Source of the DNA: JBAXRT01 sp037131065
GTDB taxonomy: Bacteria > Bacteroidota > Bacteroidia > Bacteroidales > FEN-979
DNA: 14,262 nt
Direction of reading: 5' to 3'
Assembly (NCBI GenBank): GCA_037131065.1
Contig: JBAXRT010000075.1
Span: forward strand, 1 to 14,262
Part shown: positions 8,261 to 14,262 of the stretch, piece by piece
Layout of the letters: the number at the start of each line of letters is the position of its first letter
How positions within the stretch are numbered: position 1 is the stretch's first letter
Translations under genes and position numbers: made by a program
The notes under the pieces: generated by a model
The model's input: the letters and a program-made list of their open reading frames with translations, nothing else
The model's database searches: none
Told to the model about the DNA's origin: nothing

Positions 8261-11200
8261 TAAAAATTAAACATGACACCCAGGCGGATCGTACGTGGTG
8301 AACTGTATGCATATGGATTTTCGTCATAGCGGATGGAGTACAGATCCCTGTAAGAATTCGGATCCGTCTGCTCATTGATGGCATTCTGCCATTCGGGAGC
8401 GCTCAGGTAGCCGTCATCATTGGGAGAACCTGTTGCAGGGTACACGAAGGTAACGTTCTTGGTGTTCAGGAGATTGAGAATTTCAAGATAGACATTGATG
8501 GTTCCGAATTTTTTCTTGTTCAGGGCAAAGTTGAAGTCTTTGTCTATGCGGAAATTGAGCAGGAACTGCCAGGGCAGACGTGCGCCGTTGATAGACCCCT
8601 TGATGGGTCCCATTTGTCCGAAAGGAAGAACCTTGCTTGATTTAGTATACGGTGTTCCGGAACCCCCGGTGATCGTCACGTTTGCCCCGAAATTGGAGAG
8701 GAACTGAACGGGAGGCTTGCCGCTCTTTTTGCGGTTGATGACCGGTCCGTTGTAATCTTTCCCGCTTCCCCAGCGATAGTCGATGCTGATGTTGAACTGG
8801 TGGCGACGGTCGAAATTAAGAGGATTCAGGGAACGGAGATTAGGCTGGTCAGACCTTACAATACCGGCGGCGGCATTGGGATCCGAACCGGTACCATCGG
8901 CAAACTGCAATGTATAGTTGAAACGGATACGCGCATTGCCTGACCTTCTGAGGTCGTAAGTAACAGTCAAACCCTTGACGGTTCCGAAGTCGATATTAGT
9001 ATAGGAATAGTACGTCTTGGGATAAGCGCCCGAGAAACGGTACTGGTTGATCTGGTCGCGCATTTCACGGTAAAATACCGAAAGTTTCAGCGAAGAGGCA
9101 TTGTTGATCTTCTGCTGGAATCCCAACTCATAATCAATGGTCTTTTCAGGTTTCAGCGACGGGTTATTGATCGTCCCTGCAGAGGCTCCGGTGATTCCAA
9201 GAAAATAATAGGAAACCGGGTCAACCTGTACCTGTGCCGATGCCGGGCGCTGGGTAAGGATATCATAGTGAGCATAGAAAAGTGCGTCGTCCGAGATTGG
9301 GAAAGAGAAGGAGATACGGGGCATGTAGTTTGTCTGCGGATCATAATCGGTGAATGCTGCTGGTCCCAGTACCTGGTTAGAGGGATCGACCAGGTAAGGC
9401 TTGACACCACTCGGGTCAATGATATCCGGGTTGGTTACAGGAGTCCCCTCGTTGTTGTACCAGTTATTCCCCTGGCGGTAACCGGTAATGGACGAAGGAG
9501 CGGTGATGTCATCAACATAAACAACATAATCACTACCGATATTACTCGGATGGGTCACACTCTGACCATTCATCTGGTTGACCTCTCCGGCAGTTTTGGC
9601 AGGATAGAAGAGGTAAGGATCTTTCAGAACCATCTGGTTTGCATCAAAGCGGTCGACACGTAAACCGATGTTGAAGATCAGGTCTTTGAAAGCAAACTTA
9701 TCCTGGATGTAACCGGCCATGTAAATGGGTTCGTAGGCGGCAATAGGGCGGGTATAGTTCCCGTTGGCATCTTTTGCGGTAAAGAAGTCTTCGAAGGCAG
9801 GCTTTCCGCTCAGTTTGTTCCCCATGTAATCATATCCGGCATACCCGATCAGAGGAGAACCGTTGTTCAGCAACTCATCGGCACTGAACATATCAACGGT
9901 GAAGAGCTGTTCACCTGTTGTAACCGTATGTCTCTCCTGGTTTTTATCATAATAGCTGATGGAGTTATTGCTGAAATCGTAAGAATAGAGATCGATCCAG
10001 TCGGATCCGTCAACAGGAAGACCCAGTTTTTTGCGGAGGTTGATGTCGAAATTTCTCTGTAACTGCCCGGCATATTTTCTGAAATAGTTGATTGTGTCCA
10101 TGAAGACGCCGTCGCGATATACCAGCTGAGGGTTGGAAAGATCAAGCTCTCTCAGCTGTGAATTAGTCAAACCTCTCATTACCTCCCACACATTGGCGGC
10201 TCCGCCGAAATTATAGAAGGCTGATTTTCTCTGCTGATACTGCAATCCAAGCTGGATTTCATGGTTTCCAAAGTCGGCAGCAAAGGAGGCATTGACAGAG
10301 ATCTGGTCACTGTTGTTGTAGCCATAACCTGCGGAACGGCTTCCGATGTTAGCCATCAGACCATAAGGGTCAGAAGTCTCCATGCCGTTGATAAGACCCC
10401 GTCCTGAAACGATCTGGTCAAGGTTCTGGTAATGCCCGGTAGGATCCTCGAAGAAACTGTAATACTGCGAAGTAACATTGGCTGATTCCTGGTTGATGTC
10501 AGAGGGATTGTAAACCACGATGGTATCAAAGGTCCCGTTCTGCCGATGGGCCCATTTCCCTGAAACTGAATCATAGGACATATCCGGTGTGTAGGCGCGT
10601 ATGGTATGAGTAGAAAAACTTCCCACATAACCATATTTGAAGGGATTATCTTTATGCCAGGGATCTTCGGTCTTGGCGTACGTTCTGGTGAAGTCACCCC
10701 CGATAGAATAATAGATGTTTTTTACAAACGATCTGCTGTCTGGAGCGGTCGGGAAACGCTGGGTAAAACGACCGTTCACACGCCAGGTATTTCCTGAAGA
10801 ATGGGAGTTGTATTTCCAGTTCATCAGGGAGCTATAGTAATTGAAATTGTAGTTGTCATACATCTGGAAGGTTCCGCCGAATGACACGTTGATGGTAGGA
10901 GATACACGGAAGTCAAGCTTTCCCGAAAGATTGATGTTATAACCACTTGAATTCAGCGTGCTTTTGGTTTTCTCCATGTCATTTTTTGTGAGAAACTCCG
11001 CATTGTAAAACACTGCCTGACTCTGCCCATAAAGGCGCAGAGGACTGGCTGCCAGTTCATCAACCCTGGAGTCGGTAACCTTCCAAAGTGATTGGGCAGC
11101 GGGAGCCCCATCCTTCTGATAAATAAAGTCACCTGCAACGAAGAAGCCCATGATCGGGGTCTTGGTCCCGCGAGCAGTATCCTTTTTCGAAAAGACAGGT

Positions 11201-11976
11201 CCTGTAAAGTTCAGGCCTACCCTGTTATAGCCGAATGCATCAAGGTACTGGGATGTCTGAAGGTCGATACCTCCCGAGAAGTCTTTGGAAGGACCTTTTG
11301 TTGTTACGCTGATGATACCACCGGTGGCATCGCCATAGCTTGCCGGAGTACCACCGAGGATAACTTCCACCTGCTCGATGGCCGACTGTGGGAGGGCCGT
11401 ACTACCGACAACGCGCATACCGTCGATGTAATAAACCGTCCCGGTAGAACGCTGACCACGCATACTGGTAATGTTCCCGTTGGCATCCGTTGTAACACCC
11501 CCCACCGTTGCAGCAACGGCAGTAGCCGATTTATTAGCCATCTTGGAAATTTCTTCAGATGTTACAGTACCTCCGGAAGTCGTCTGGTCTTTGGAAATTA
11601 AGGGCACTTTATAATCAACAACTTCGATCTCCTTCAAGGTCGTAGTAGCAGGTTCCAGCTGTACATCCTGGAATGTAATCTTGTCGGGTACAATCACGAT
11701 GCCCTTGTACATGAAGGTTCTGTAACCCACATAGGTTGCTTTTAAATCTACCTTTCCGGGAGGAATTGGTTTGATCTGAAAGTTACCATCGAAATCTGAT
11801 GTGGAACCTCCAACCTGGACCCCCCCTACCTCAACAACGATATTGGCAAAAGCAACGGGTTCTTTTGTCACCTTATCCGTGATTTTTCCCTTGAGGGTTC
11901 CGGACCCTGTCTGAGAAAATACTAACAAGTTGGTTGCTAGTACAATTCCAATAGAAAAGAGTAAATTTCTTAACAT
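8260..11976 (-). CDS. TonB-dependent receptor with carboxypeptidase-regulatory-like domain
   Basis: This outer-membrane, energy-coupled transporter has 1238 residues. The signal peptide covers about residues 1-21 (ending LLVFS). A carboxypeptidase-regulatory-like beta-sandwich follows (about 27-108, GTLKGKITDKVTKEPVAFAN through DFDGNFQIKPIPPG). After a linker comes the plug (about 128-227), with RGQRSTGTVYYIDGMRV and EQVEVILGGTPASYGDATGG. The remainder is a ~1000-residue barrel with GPVF, PRISFSFPISD and SLKPEKTIDYELGFQ segments typical of the family. It ends LGVMFNF with the terminal Phe expected for barrel assembly. It is the first gene of the three-gene outer-membrane operon. No SusD partner is encoded beside it, so it is not a canonical SusC system, and the substrate is unknown. 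No SD precedes the ATG; a -7 promoter motif lies ~95 nt upstream. Confidence 0.95.
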   Translation of the reverse strand: MLRNLLFSIGIVLATNLLVFSQTGSGTLKGKITDKVTKEPVAFANIVVEVGGVQVGGSTSDFDGNFQIKPIPPGKVDLKATYVGYRTFMYKGIVIVPDKITFQDVQLEPATTTLKEIEVVDYKVPLISKDQTTSGGTVTSEEISKMANKSATAVAATVGGVTTDANGNITSMRGQRSTGTVYYIDGMRVVGSTALPQSAIEQVEVILGGTPASYGDATGGIISVTTKGPSKDFSGGIDLQTSQYLDAFGYNRVGLNFTGPVFSKKDTARGTKTPIMGFFVAGDFIYQKDGAPAAQSLWKVTDSRVDELAASPLRLYGQSQAVFYNAEFLTKNDMEKTKSTLNSSGYNINLSGKLDFRVSPTINVSFGGTFQMYDNYNFNYYSSLMNWKYNSHSSGNTWRVNGRFTQRFPTAPDSRSFVKNIYYSIGGDFTRTYAKTEDPWHKDNPFKYGYVGSFSTHTIRAYTPDMSYDSVSGKWAHRQNGTFDTIVVYNPSDINQESANVTSQYYSFFEDPTGHYQNLDQIVSGRGLINGMETSDPYGLMANIGSRSAGYGYNNSDQISVNASFAADFGNHEIQLGLQYQQRKSAFYNFGGAANVWEVMRGLTNSQLRELDLSNPQLVYRDGVFMDTINYFRKYAGQLQRNFDINLRKKLGLPVDGSDWIDLYSYDFSNNSISYYDKNQERHTVTTGEQLFTVDMFSADELLNNGSPLIGYAGYDYMGNKLSGKPAFEDFFTAKDANGNYTRPIAAYEPIYMAGYIQDKFAFKDLIFNIGLRVDRFDANQMVLKDPYLFYPAKTAGEVNQMNGQSVTHPSNIGSDYVVYVDDITAPSSITGYRQGNNWYNNEGTPVTNPDIIDPSGVKPYLVDPSNQVLGPAAFTDYDPQTNYMPRISFSFPISDDALFYAHYDILTQRPASAQVQVDPVSYYFLGITGASAGTINNPSLKPEKTIDYELGFQQKINNASSLKLSVFYREMRDQINQYRFSGAYPKTYYSYTNIDFGTVKGLTVTYDLRRSGNARIRFNYTLQFADGTGSDPNAAAGIVRSDQPNLRSLNPLNFDRRHQFNISIDYRWGSGKDYNGPVINRKKSGKPPVQFLSNFGANVTITGGSGTPYTKSSKVLPFGQMGPIKGSINGARLPWQFLLNFRIDKDFNFALNKKKFGTINVYLEILNLLNTKNVTFVYPATGSPNDDGYLSAPEWQNAINEQTDPNSYRDLYSIRYDENPYAYSSPRTIRLGVMFNF

Positions 11977-12070
11977 ACCATATAATTTTATGTTAGATTA
12001 TAAATGCGCTTAAAAGTGGGTAAAAGTAATAATTATTTAAAATAAACCTTAAAAATTTTGACCCTAATTA

Positions 12071-12078
12071 CAAATATA
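12071..12078 (-). promoter_or_regulatory. Bacteroidota -7 promoter element for the TonB/giant/PorV operon
   Basis: The minus strand reads TATATTTG, an exact match to the Bacteroidota sigma-ABfr -7 consensus TAnnTTTG. It lies 94 nt upstream of the receptor start codon in an AT-rich intergenic stretch (11977-12167). No convincing -33 TTG element is present at the usual distance, so this is a candidate only. Confidence 0.45.
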
Positions 12079-12167
12079 TAACCATTCTAAATTATCCTCT
12101 ACTCTTTTAGATAACTGGAAATAAGGAATCGCTCAACAGGGAAAAATGTAAGGTAAAATGACCATTT

Positions 12168-12419
12168 TCAATGTTGTAAAGGTGTCACCTTTTTTGACGC
12201 TTTTTTTGTCTCTTTCATCCTTGTCCTCGTCTCCTTGGATTGGACCTGCTGGTGTCGTTTTACCGCTTTATCGTATTGTTTCTGAGCTTCTTTCTGTTTT
12301 TTATTTTTGTTACGCTCGATTTTTTTCTGGTTCACACGAGACTCCTGAGGGGTCAGGGAACAAAAAAACGGAACCAGAATAACAAGAAAAAAAATGATTT
12401 TTGACTTCCTGAACATCAT
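12168..12419 (-). CDS. Small, highly basic exported protein, function unknown
   Basis: This 83-residue product has a hydrophobic N-terminal segment (about residues 8-22, IIFFLVILVPFF) after RKSK, consistent with a signal peptide or membrane anchor. A charged tail of 56 residues follows, with 20 Lys/Arg and almost no hydrophobic content. The tail contains KKQKEAQKQYDKAVKRHQQ and SKETRTRMKETKK and is predicted to be helical. I recall similar short Lys-rich tails (KAVKRHxxxQSKxTRxxMKxTKK) in uncharacterised Bacteroidota proteins, but cannot verify this here. It reads from an ATGATG with no SD. It lies 191 nt upstream of the TonB receptor on the same strand and diverges from the lipoprotein gene 88 nt away. 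The overlapping plus-strand frame at 12158-12382 is low-complexity and less plausible. No enzymatic function can be assigned; cell-envelope or nucleic-acid/polyanion binding is a guess from charge only. Confidence 0.62.
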   Translation of the reverse strand: MMFRKSKIIFFLVILVPFFCSLTPQESRVNQKKIERNKNKKQKEAQKQYDKAVKRHQQVQSKETRTRMKETKKASKKVTPLQH

Positions 12420-12507
12420 AACACTTTGAATGATTTTCTTCTTTTATTTCACGCTGCCGTACACTATTTATAATAATTCAAACGTTAAAAGTATATTAAT
12501 TTGTATT

Positions 12508-12954
12508 ATGAAAATCCATTCCAGGATCAATTTTGTTAGGTTATTGCCAAAGGTTCTTTTCCTGTTTCTGTTTGTTACATCCTGTACGAAGGAAGAACAG
12601 CCACCCGATATCCCCTATGTCTATGTAAACTTCAGCCTGAACCCAAACTCAACAGAGTACATCAACCTGAACCCGGTAAATGGATGGGAAACTGTTACAG
12701 GGGGCTACCAGGGCATACTTCTTTTCAGGATCTCCGTTGCCGAATTTGCAGCCTTCGAACGTGCCTGCCCCTATGATCCTCTTTCTCCCGGGGCACAGAT
12801 CCGGGTGGAAGATTCCGGAATAACCTGCTACTGCCCCGTCTGCAAATCCAGGTATATCATGACCGACGGGACACCGTTTGAAGGGCCGTCACATTTCCCG
12901 CTAAAGCAATACCAGACATACTTCGATGGGTTTTTGCTGTATGTCAGCAACTAA
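12508..12954 (+). CDS. Lipoprotein with degenerate Rieske-like domain
   Basis: The 148-residue product starts at ATG 12508. The N-terminus MKIHSRINFVRLLPKV is followed by a hydrophobic stretch and the lipobox VTSC, with lipidated Cys26 expected. The mature part contains ERACPYDP (Cys87) and CYCPVCKSRY (Cys107, 109, 112), followed by GTPFEGPSHFPLKQY. The spacing and the closing GPSHFPLKQY segment resemble the two cluster-binding loops of Rieske [2Fe-2S] domains. However, the loops read C-P-Y and C-P-V-C, not C-x-H and C-x-x-H, so both His ligands are missing. It may bind another metal through four Cys or be structural only. I recall similar small lipoproteins in Bacteroidota. An in-frame ATG at 12430 would add 26 residues that weaken the lipoprotein signal, so it was not used. 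The gene is monocistronic, divergent from the basic protein and convergent with adenosylhomocysteinase. Confidence 0.82.
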   Translation: MKIHSRINFVRLLPKVLFLFLFVTSCTKEEQPPDIPYVYVNFSLNPNSTEYINLNPVNGWETVTGGYQGILLFRISVAEFAAFERACPYDPLSPGAQIRVEDSGITCYCPVCKSRYIMTDGTPFEGPSHFPLKQYQTYFDGFLLYVSN

Positions 12955-12956
12955 GG

Positions 12957-13118
12957 AGGCAGTAGGCAGAAAGCAGTAGGCAGTAAAAATTAGCCAGTCA
13001 ACTGAACATAGGTGATGGGCAAGTCAGTTTTACCAACTTGCAGTTCATCAATTACAAATAAAATCTCAAATGTAACAATTCTTACCAGTGCCTTCTTGGT
13101 GCTTTCTGCCTACTGCCT
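12957..13118. repeat. Inverted repeat, 19-bp perfect arms 124 nt apart
   Basis: The arms at 12957-12975 and 13100-13118 are exact reverse complements (AGGCAGTAGGCAGAAAGCA and its complement). They enclose 124 nt in the gap between two convergent stop codons. Inside the loop is a smaller dyad, GCAAGT (13019-13024) with ACTTGC (13036-13041), flanked by TGATG (13013-13017) and CATCA (13046-13050). The arms are themselves made of the 7-bp repeats listed separately. The element could be a bidirectional terminator or a small repeat-bounded intergenic element; no ORF is convincing inside it. Confidence 0.7.
12958..12985. repeat. Heptanucleotide tandem repeat, GGCAGTA type, four units
   Basis: Four consecutive 7-bp units read GGCAGTA, GGCAGAA, AGCAGTA and GGCAGTA, starting 3 nt after the lipoprotein stop codon. 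Two units carry single substitutions. Part of this array forms the left arm of the inverted repeat. Confidence 0.75.
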
Positions 13119-13132
13119 ACTGCCTACTTGCC
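13104..13132. repeat. Heptanucleotide tandem repeat, complement of the GGCAGTA array
   Basis: The units TTCTGCC, TACTGCC and TACTGCC are followed by an 8-nt TACTTGCC. This is the same 7-bp repeat family in reverse orientation, ending 21 nt from the adenosylhomocysteinase stop codon. Read on the minus strand, the array follows that gene just as the other array follows the lipoprotein gene. Confidence 0.75.
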
Positions 13133-13153
13133 AGCTAAGAACCACGCCCTACA

Positions 13154-14262
13154 CTAATATCTGTAATGCTCCGGTTTATAAGGTCCCTCCAGGGGCACCC
13201 CGATGTAATCTGACTGTTCCTTAGTGAGTTTTGTCAGCCTGACACCCAGCTGTTCAAGGTGAAGCCTGGCTACCTCTTCATCCAGTTTTTTTGGTAACCG
13301 GTAAACATCCACCTCGTAATCATTCTTCCAGAGTTCAAGTTGCGCAAGGGTCTGGTTTGTGAATGAATTCGACATGACAAACGAGGGATGTCCGGTGGCA
13401 CAACCAAGGTTCACGAGGCGGCCTTCTGCGAGGAGGTAGATACACCGGCCGTCAGGGAAGATATACTTGTCCACCTGTGGTTTTATGTTGATCATCTGAA
13501 TACCCGGATAGCTGTTTAGCTGGTCAACCTGGATCTCATTATCAAAATGTCCGATGTTACAGACGATCGATTCATCCTTCATCTTCTGCATATGGTCAAC
13601 CGTCAGAACATCCTTATTCCCTGTGGTGGTTACCCAGATGTTGCCTTCACTCAGGGCATCCTCAACGGTTGCGACTTCAAAACCTTCCATGGCTGCCTGC
13701 AGGGCACAGATCGGATCAATCTCCGTCACAATAACCCTGGAACCATAAGCACGCATCGATCTTGCACATCCCTTCCCGACATCCCCGTAGCCAAGTACAA
13801 CGACAACCTTCCCCGCGATCATCACATCCGTGGCACGCTTGATGCCATCAGCGAGTGACTCACGGCATCCGTAAAGATTATCAAACTTTGATTTTGTTAC
13901 GGAATCATTCACGTTGATGGCAGGGACCAGCAGGACACCCCGCTCCTTCATCTGGTAGAGCCTGTGTACACCTGTAGTGGTCTCTTCCGAAACCCCTTTC
14001 CATTCAGCAACCGTCCGGTGCCATCTGCTCTTATCCTCAACAAAAACCTCTTTCAGGATATTAATGAATGCTTTCTCGTCCGCGTTTGAAGACTGGATCT
14101 TCAACAGACCCGGGTCATTCTCAATTTCATAACCCTTATGGATCATCAGGGTGGCATCACCACCGTCGTCAACAATAAGGTTCGGCCCTTTGCCGCCTGG
14201 AAATGTGAGTGCCTGCAAAGTACACCACCAGTATTCATCCAGGGTCTCTCCCTTCCATGCAA
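13154..14262 (-). CDS. ahcY: Adenosylhomocysteinase (S-adenosyl-L-homocysteine hydrolase), 5' end outside window
   Basis: This cytoplasmic NAD-dependent enzyme reversibly splits S-adenosylhomocysteine into adenosine and homocysteine, relieving product inhibition of methyltransferases. About 368 residues are visible. The frame runs off the window edge, beginning AWKGETLDEYWWCT, and roughly 100 N-terminal residues are missing. Motifs include DDGGDAT (catalytic Asp), SEETTTGVH (catalytic Glu), NVNDSVTKSKFDNLYGCRES (catalytic Lys, Asp and the Cys of the active site), the NAD-binding GYGDVGKG, EGRLVNLGCATGHPSFVMS and the canonical C-terminus KPEHYRY. The segment VFVEDKSRWHRTVAEWKG before the SEETTTGVH motif matches the insertion found in many bacterial enzymes compared with the human form. 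The TTG at 14218 is internal, not a start, because conserved sequence lies upstream. The gene is convergent with the lipoprotein gene. Confidence 0.96.
   Translation of the reverse strand, partial: AWKGETLDEYWWCTLQALTFPGGKGPNLIVDDGGDATLMIHKGYEIENDPGLLKIQSSNADEKAFINILKEVFVEDKSRWHRTVAEWKGVSEETTTGVHRLYQMKERGVLLVPAINVNDSVTKSKFDNLYGCRESLADGIKRATDVMIAGKVVVVLGYGDVGKGCARSMRAYGSRVIVTEIDPICALQAAMEGFEVATVEDALSEGNIWVTTTGNKDVLTVDHMQKMKDESIVCNIGHFDNEIQVDQLNSYPGIQMINIKPQVDKYIFPDGRCIYLLAEGRLVNLGCATGHPSFVMSNSFTNQTLAQLELWKNDYEVDVYRLPKKLDEEVARLHLEQLGVRLTKLTKEQSDYIGVPLEGPYKPEHYRY

Noticed and set aside
8260..11976. SusC/SusD-type glycan utilisation locus
   Set aside because: No SusD-like lipoprotein, glycoside hydrolase or hybrid sensor is nearby; the receptor partners are a giant secreted protein and a PorV-like barrel.
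12011..12030. 10-bp near-direct repeat TAAAAGTGGG / TAAAAGTAAT in the receptor leader region
   Set aside because: Only the first seven bases match, in an AT-rich region, which is easily due to chance.
12430..12507. Longer start for the lipoprotein at 12430
   Set aside because: The extra 26 residues bury the lipoprotein signal; the ATG at 12508 gives a compact, typical signal ending in VTSC.
12958..13132. CRISPR array
   Set aside because: The repeats are 7 bp and directly adjacent with no spacers, and no cas genes are present.
13012..13224. 70-codon plus-strand open frame running through the heptamer array into adenosylhomocysteinase
   Set aside because: The translation is partly made of repeat sequence and then enters the antisense of a conserved gene; no RBS or homology seen.

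Overview
The window looks like a chromosomal fragment of a member of the phylum Bacteroidota; class and genus cannot be resolved from the sequence alone. The main reasons are a long-form PurF-like amidotransferase of the Bacteroides type, a TonB-dependent receptor with an N-terminal carboxypeptidase-regulatory-like domain, a PorV/PorQ-family outer-membrane protein beside a very large secreted protein with a type IX secretion (T9SS)-like C-terminus, a Bacteroidota-type -7 promoter motif (TAnnTTTG), and mostly absent Shine-Dalgarno (SD) sequences. No rRNA, tRNA, insertion sequence, integrase or CRISPR array was seen.

Layout, left to right. Bases 1-1766 (+) hold a PurF-like amidophosphoribosyltransferase cut off at its 5' end. 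A 31-nt convergent gap with a 7-bp tandem repeat separates it from a minus-strand block: a HIT-family protein (1798-2202) and greA (2206-2688), 3 nt apart and probably co-transcribed. A hairpin followed by a T-run (2722-2743) separates greA from a large minus-strand operon. Read in its own direction, this operon has a TonB-dependent receptor (11976 to 8260), a ~1430-residue secreted protein of unknown function (8200 to 3911) and a PorV/PorQ-like outer-membrane protein (3865 to 2789). Upstream on the same strand is a small, very basic exported protein (12419 to 12168). Divergent from it is a lipoprotein with a Rieske-like but histidine-less cysteine motif (12508-12954, +). A second convergent gap (12955-13153) carries two 7-bp repeat arrays in opposite orientation. 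The window ends inside adenosylhomocysteinase (minus strand, 5' end outside).

How the genes fit together. The flanks are housekeeping: purine synthesis, transcript cleavage, nucleotide hydrolysis and the methyl cycle. The accessory core is the three-gene outer-membrane operon. Every product carries a signal peptide, two are predicted beta-barrels ending in Phe, and the middle one is a giant secreted protein with a sorting-like C-terminus. The simplest inference is that the PorV-like protein helps deliver the giant protein to the surface, where it works with the TonB-dependent receptor. No SusD-like lipoprotein or glycoside hydrolase is present, so this is not a classical polysaccharide utilisation locus. 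The substrate and true function are unknown, and this operon is the best candidate here for an undescribed system.
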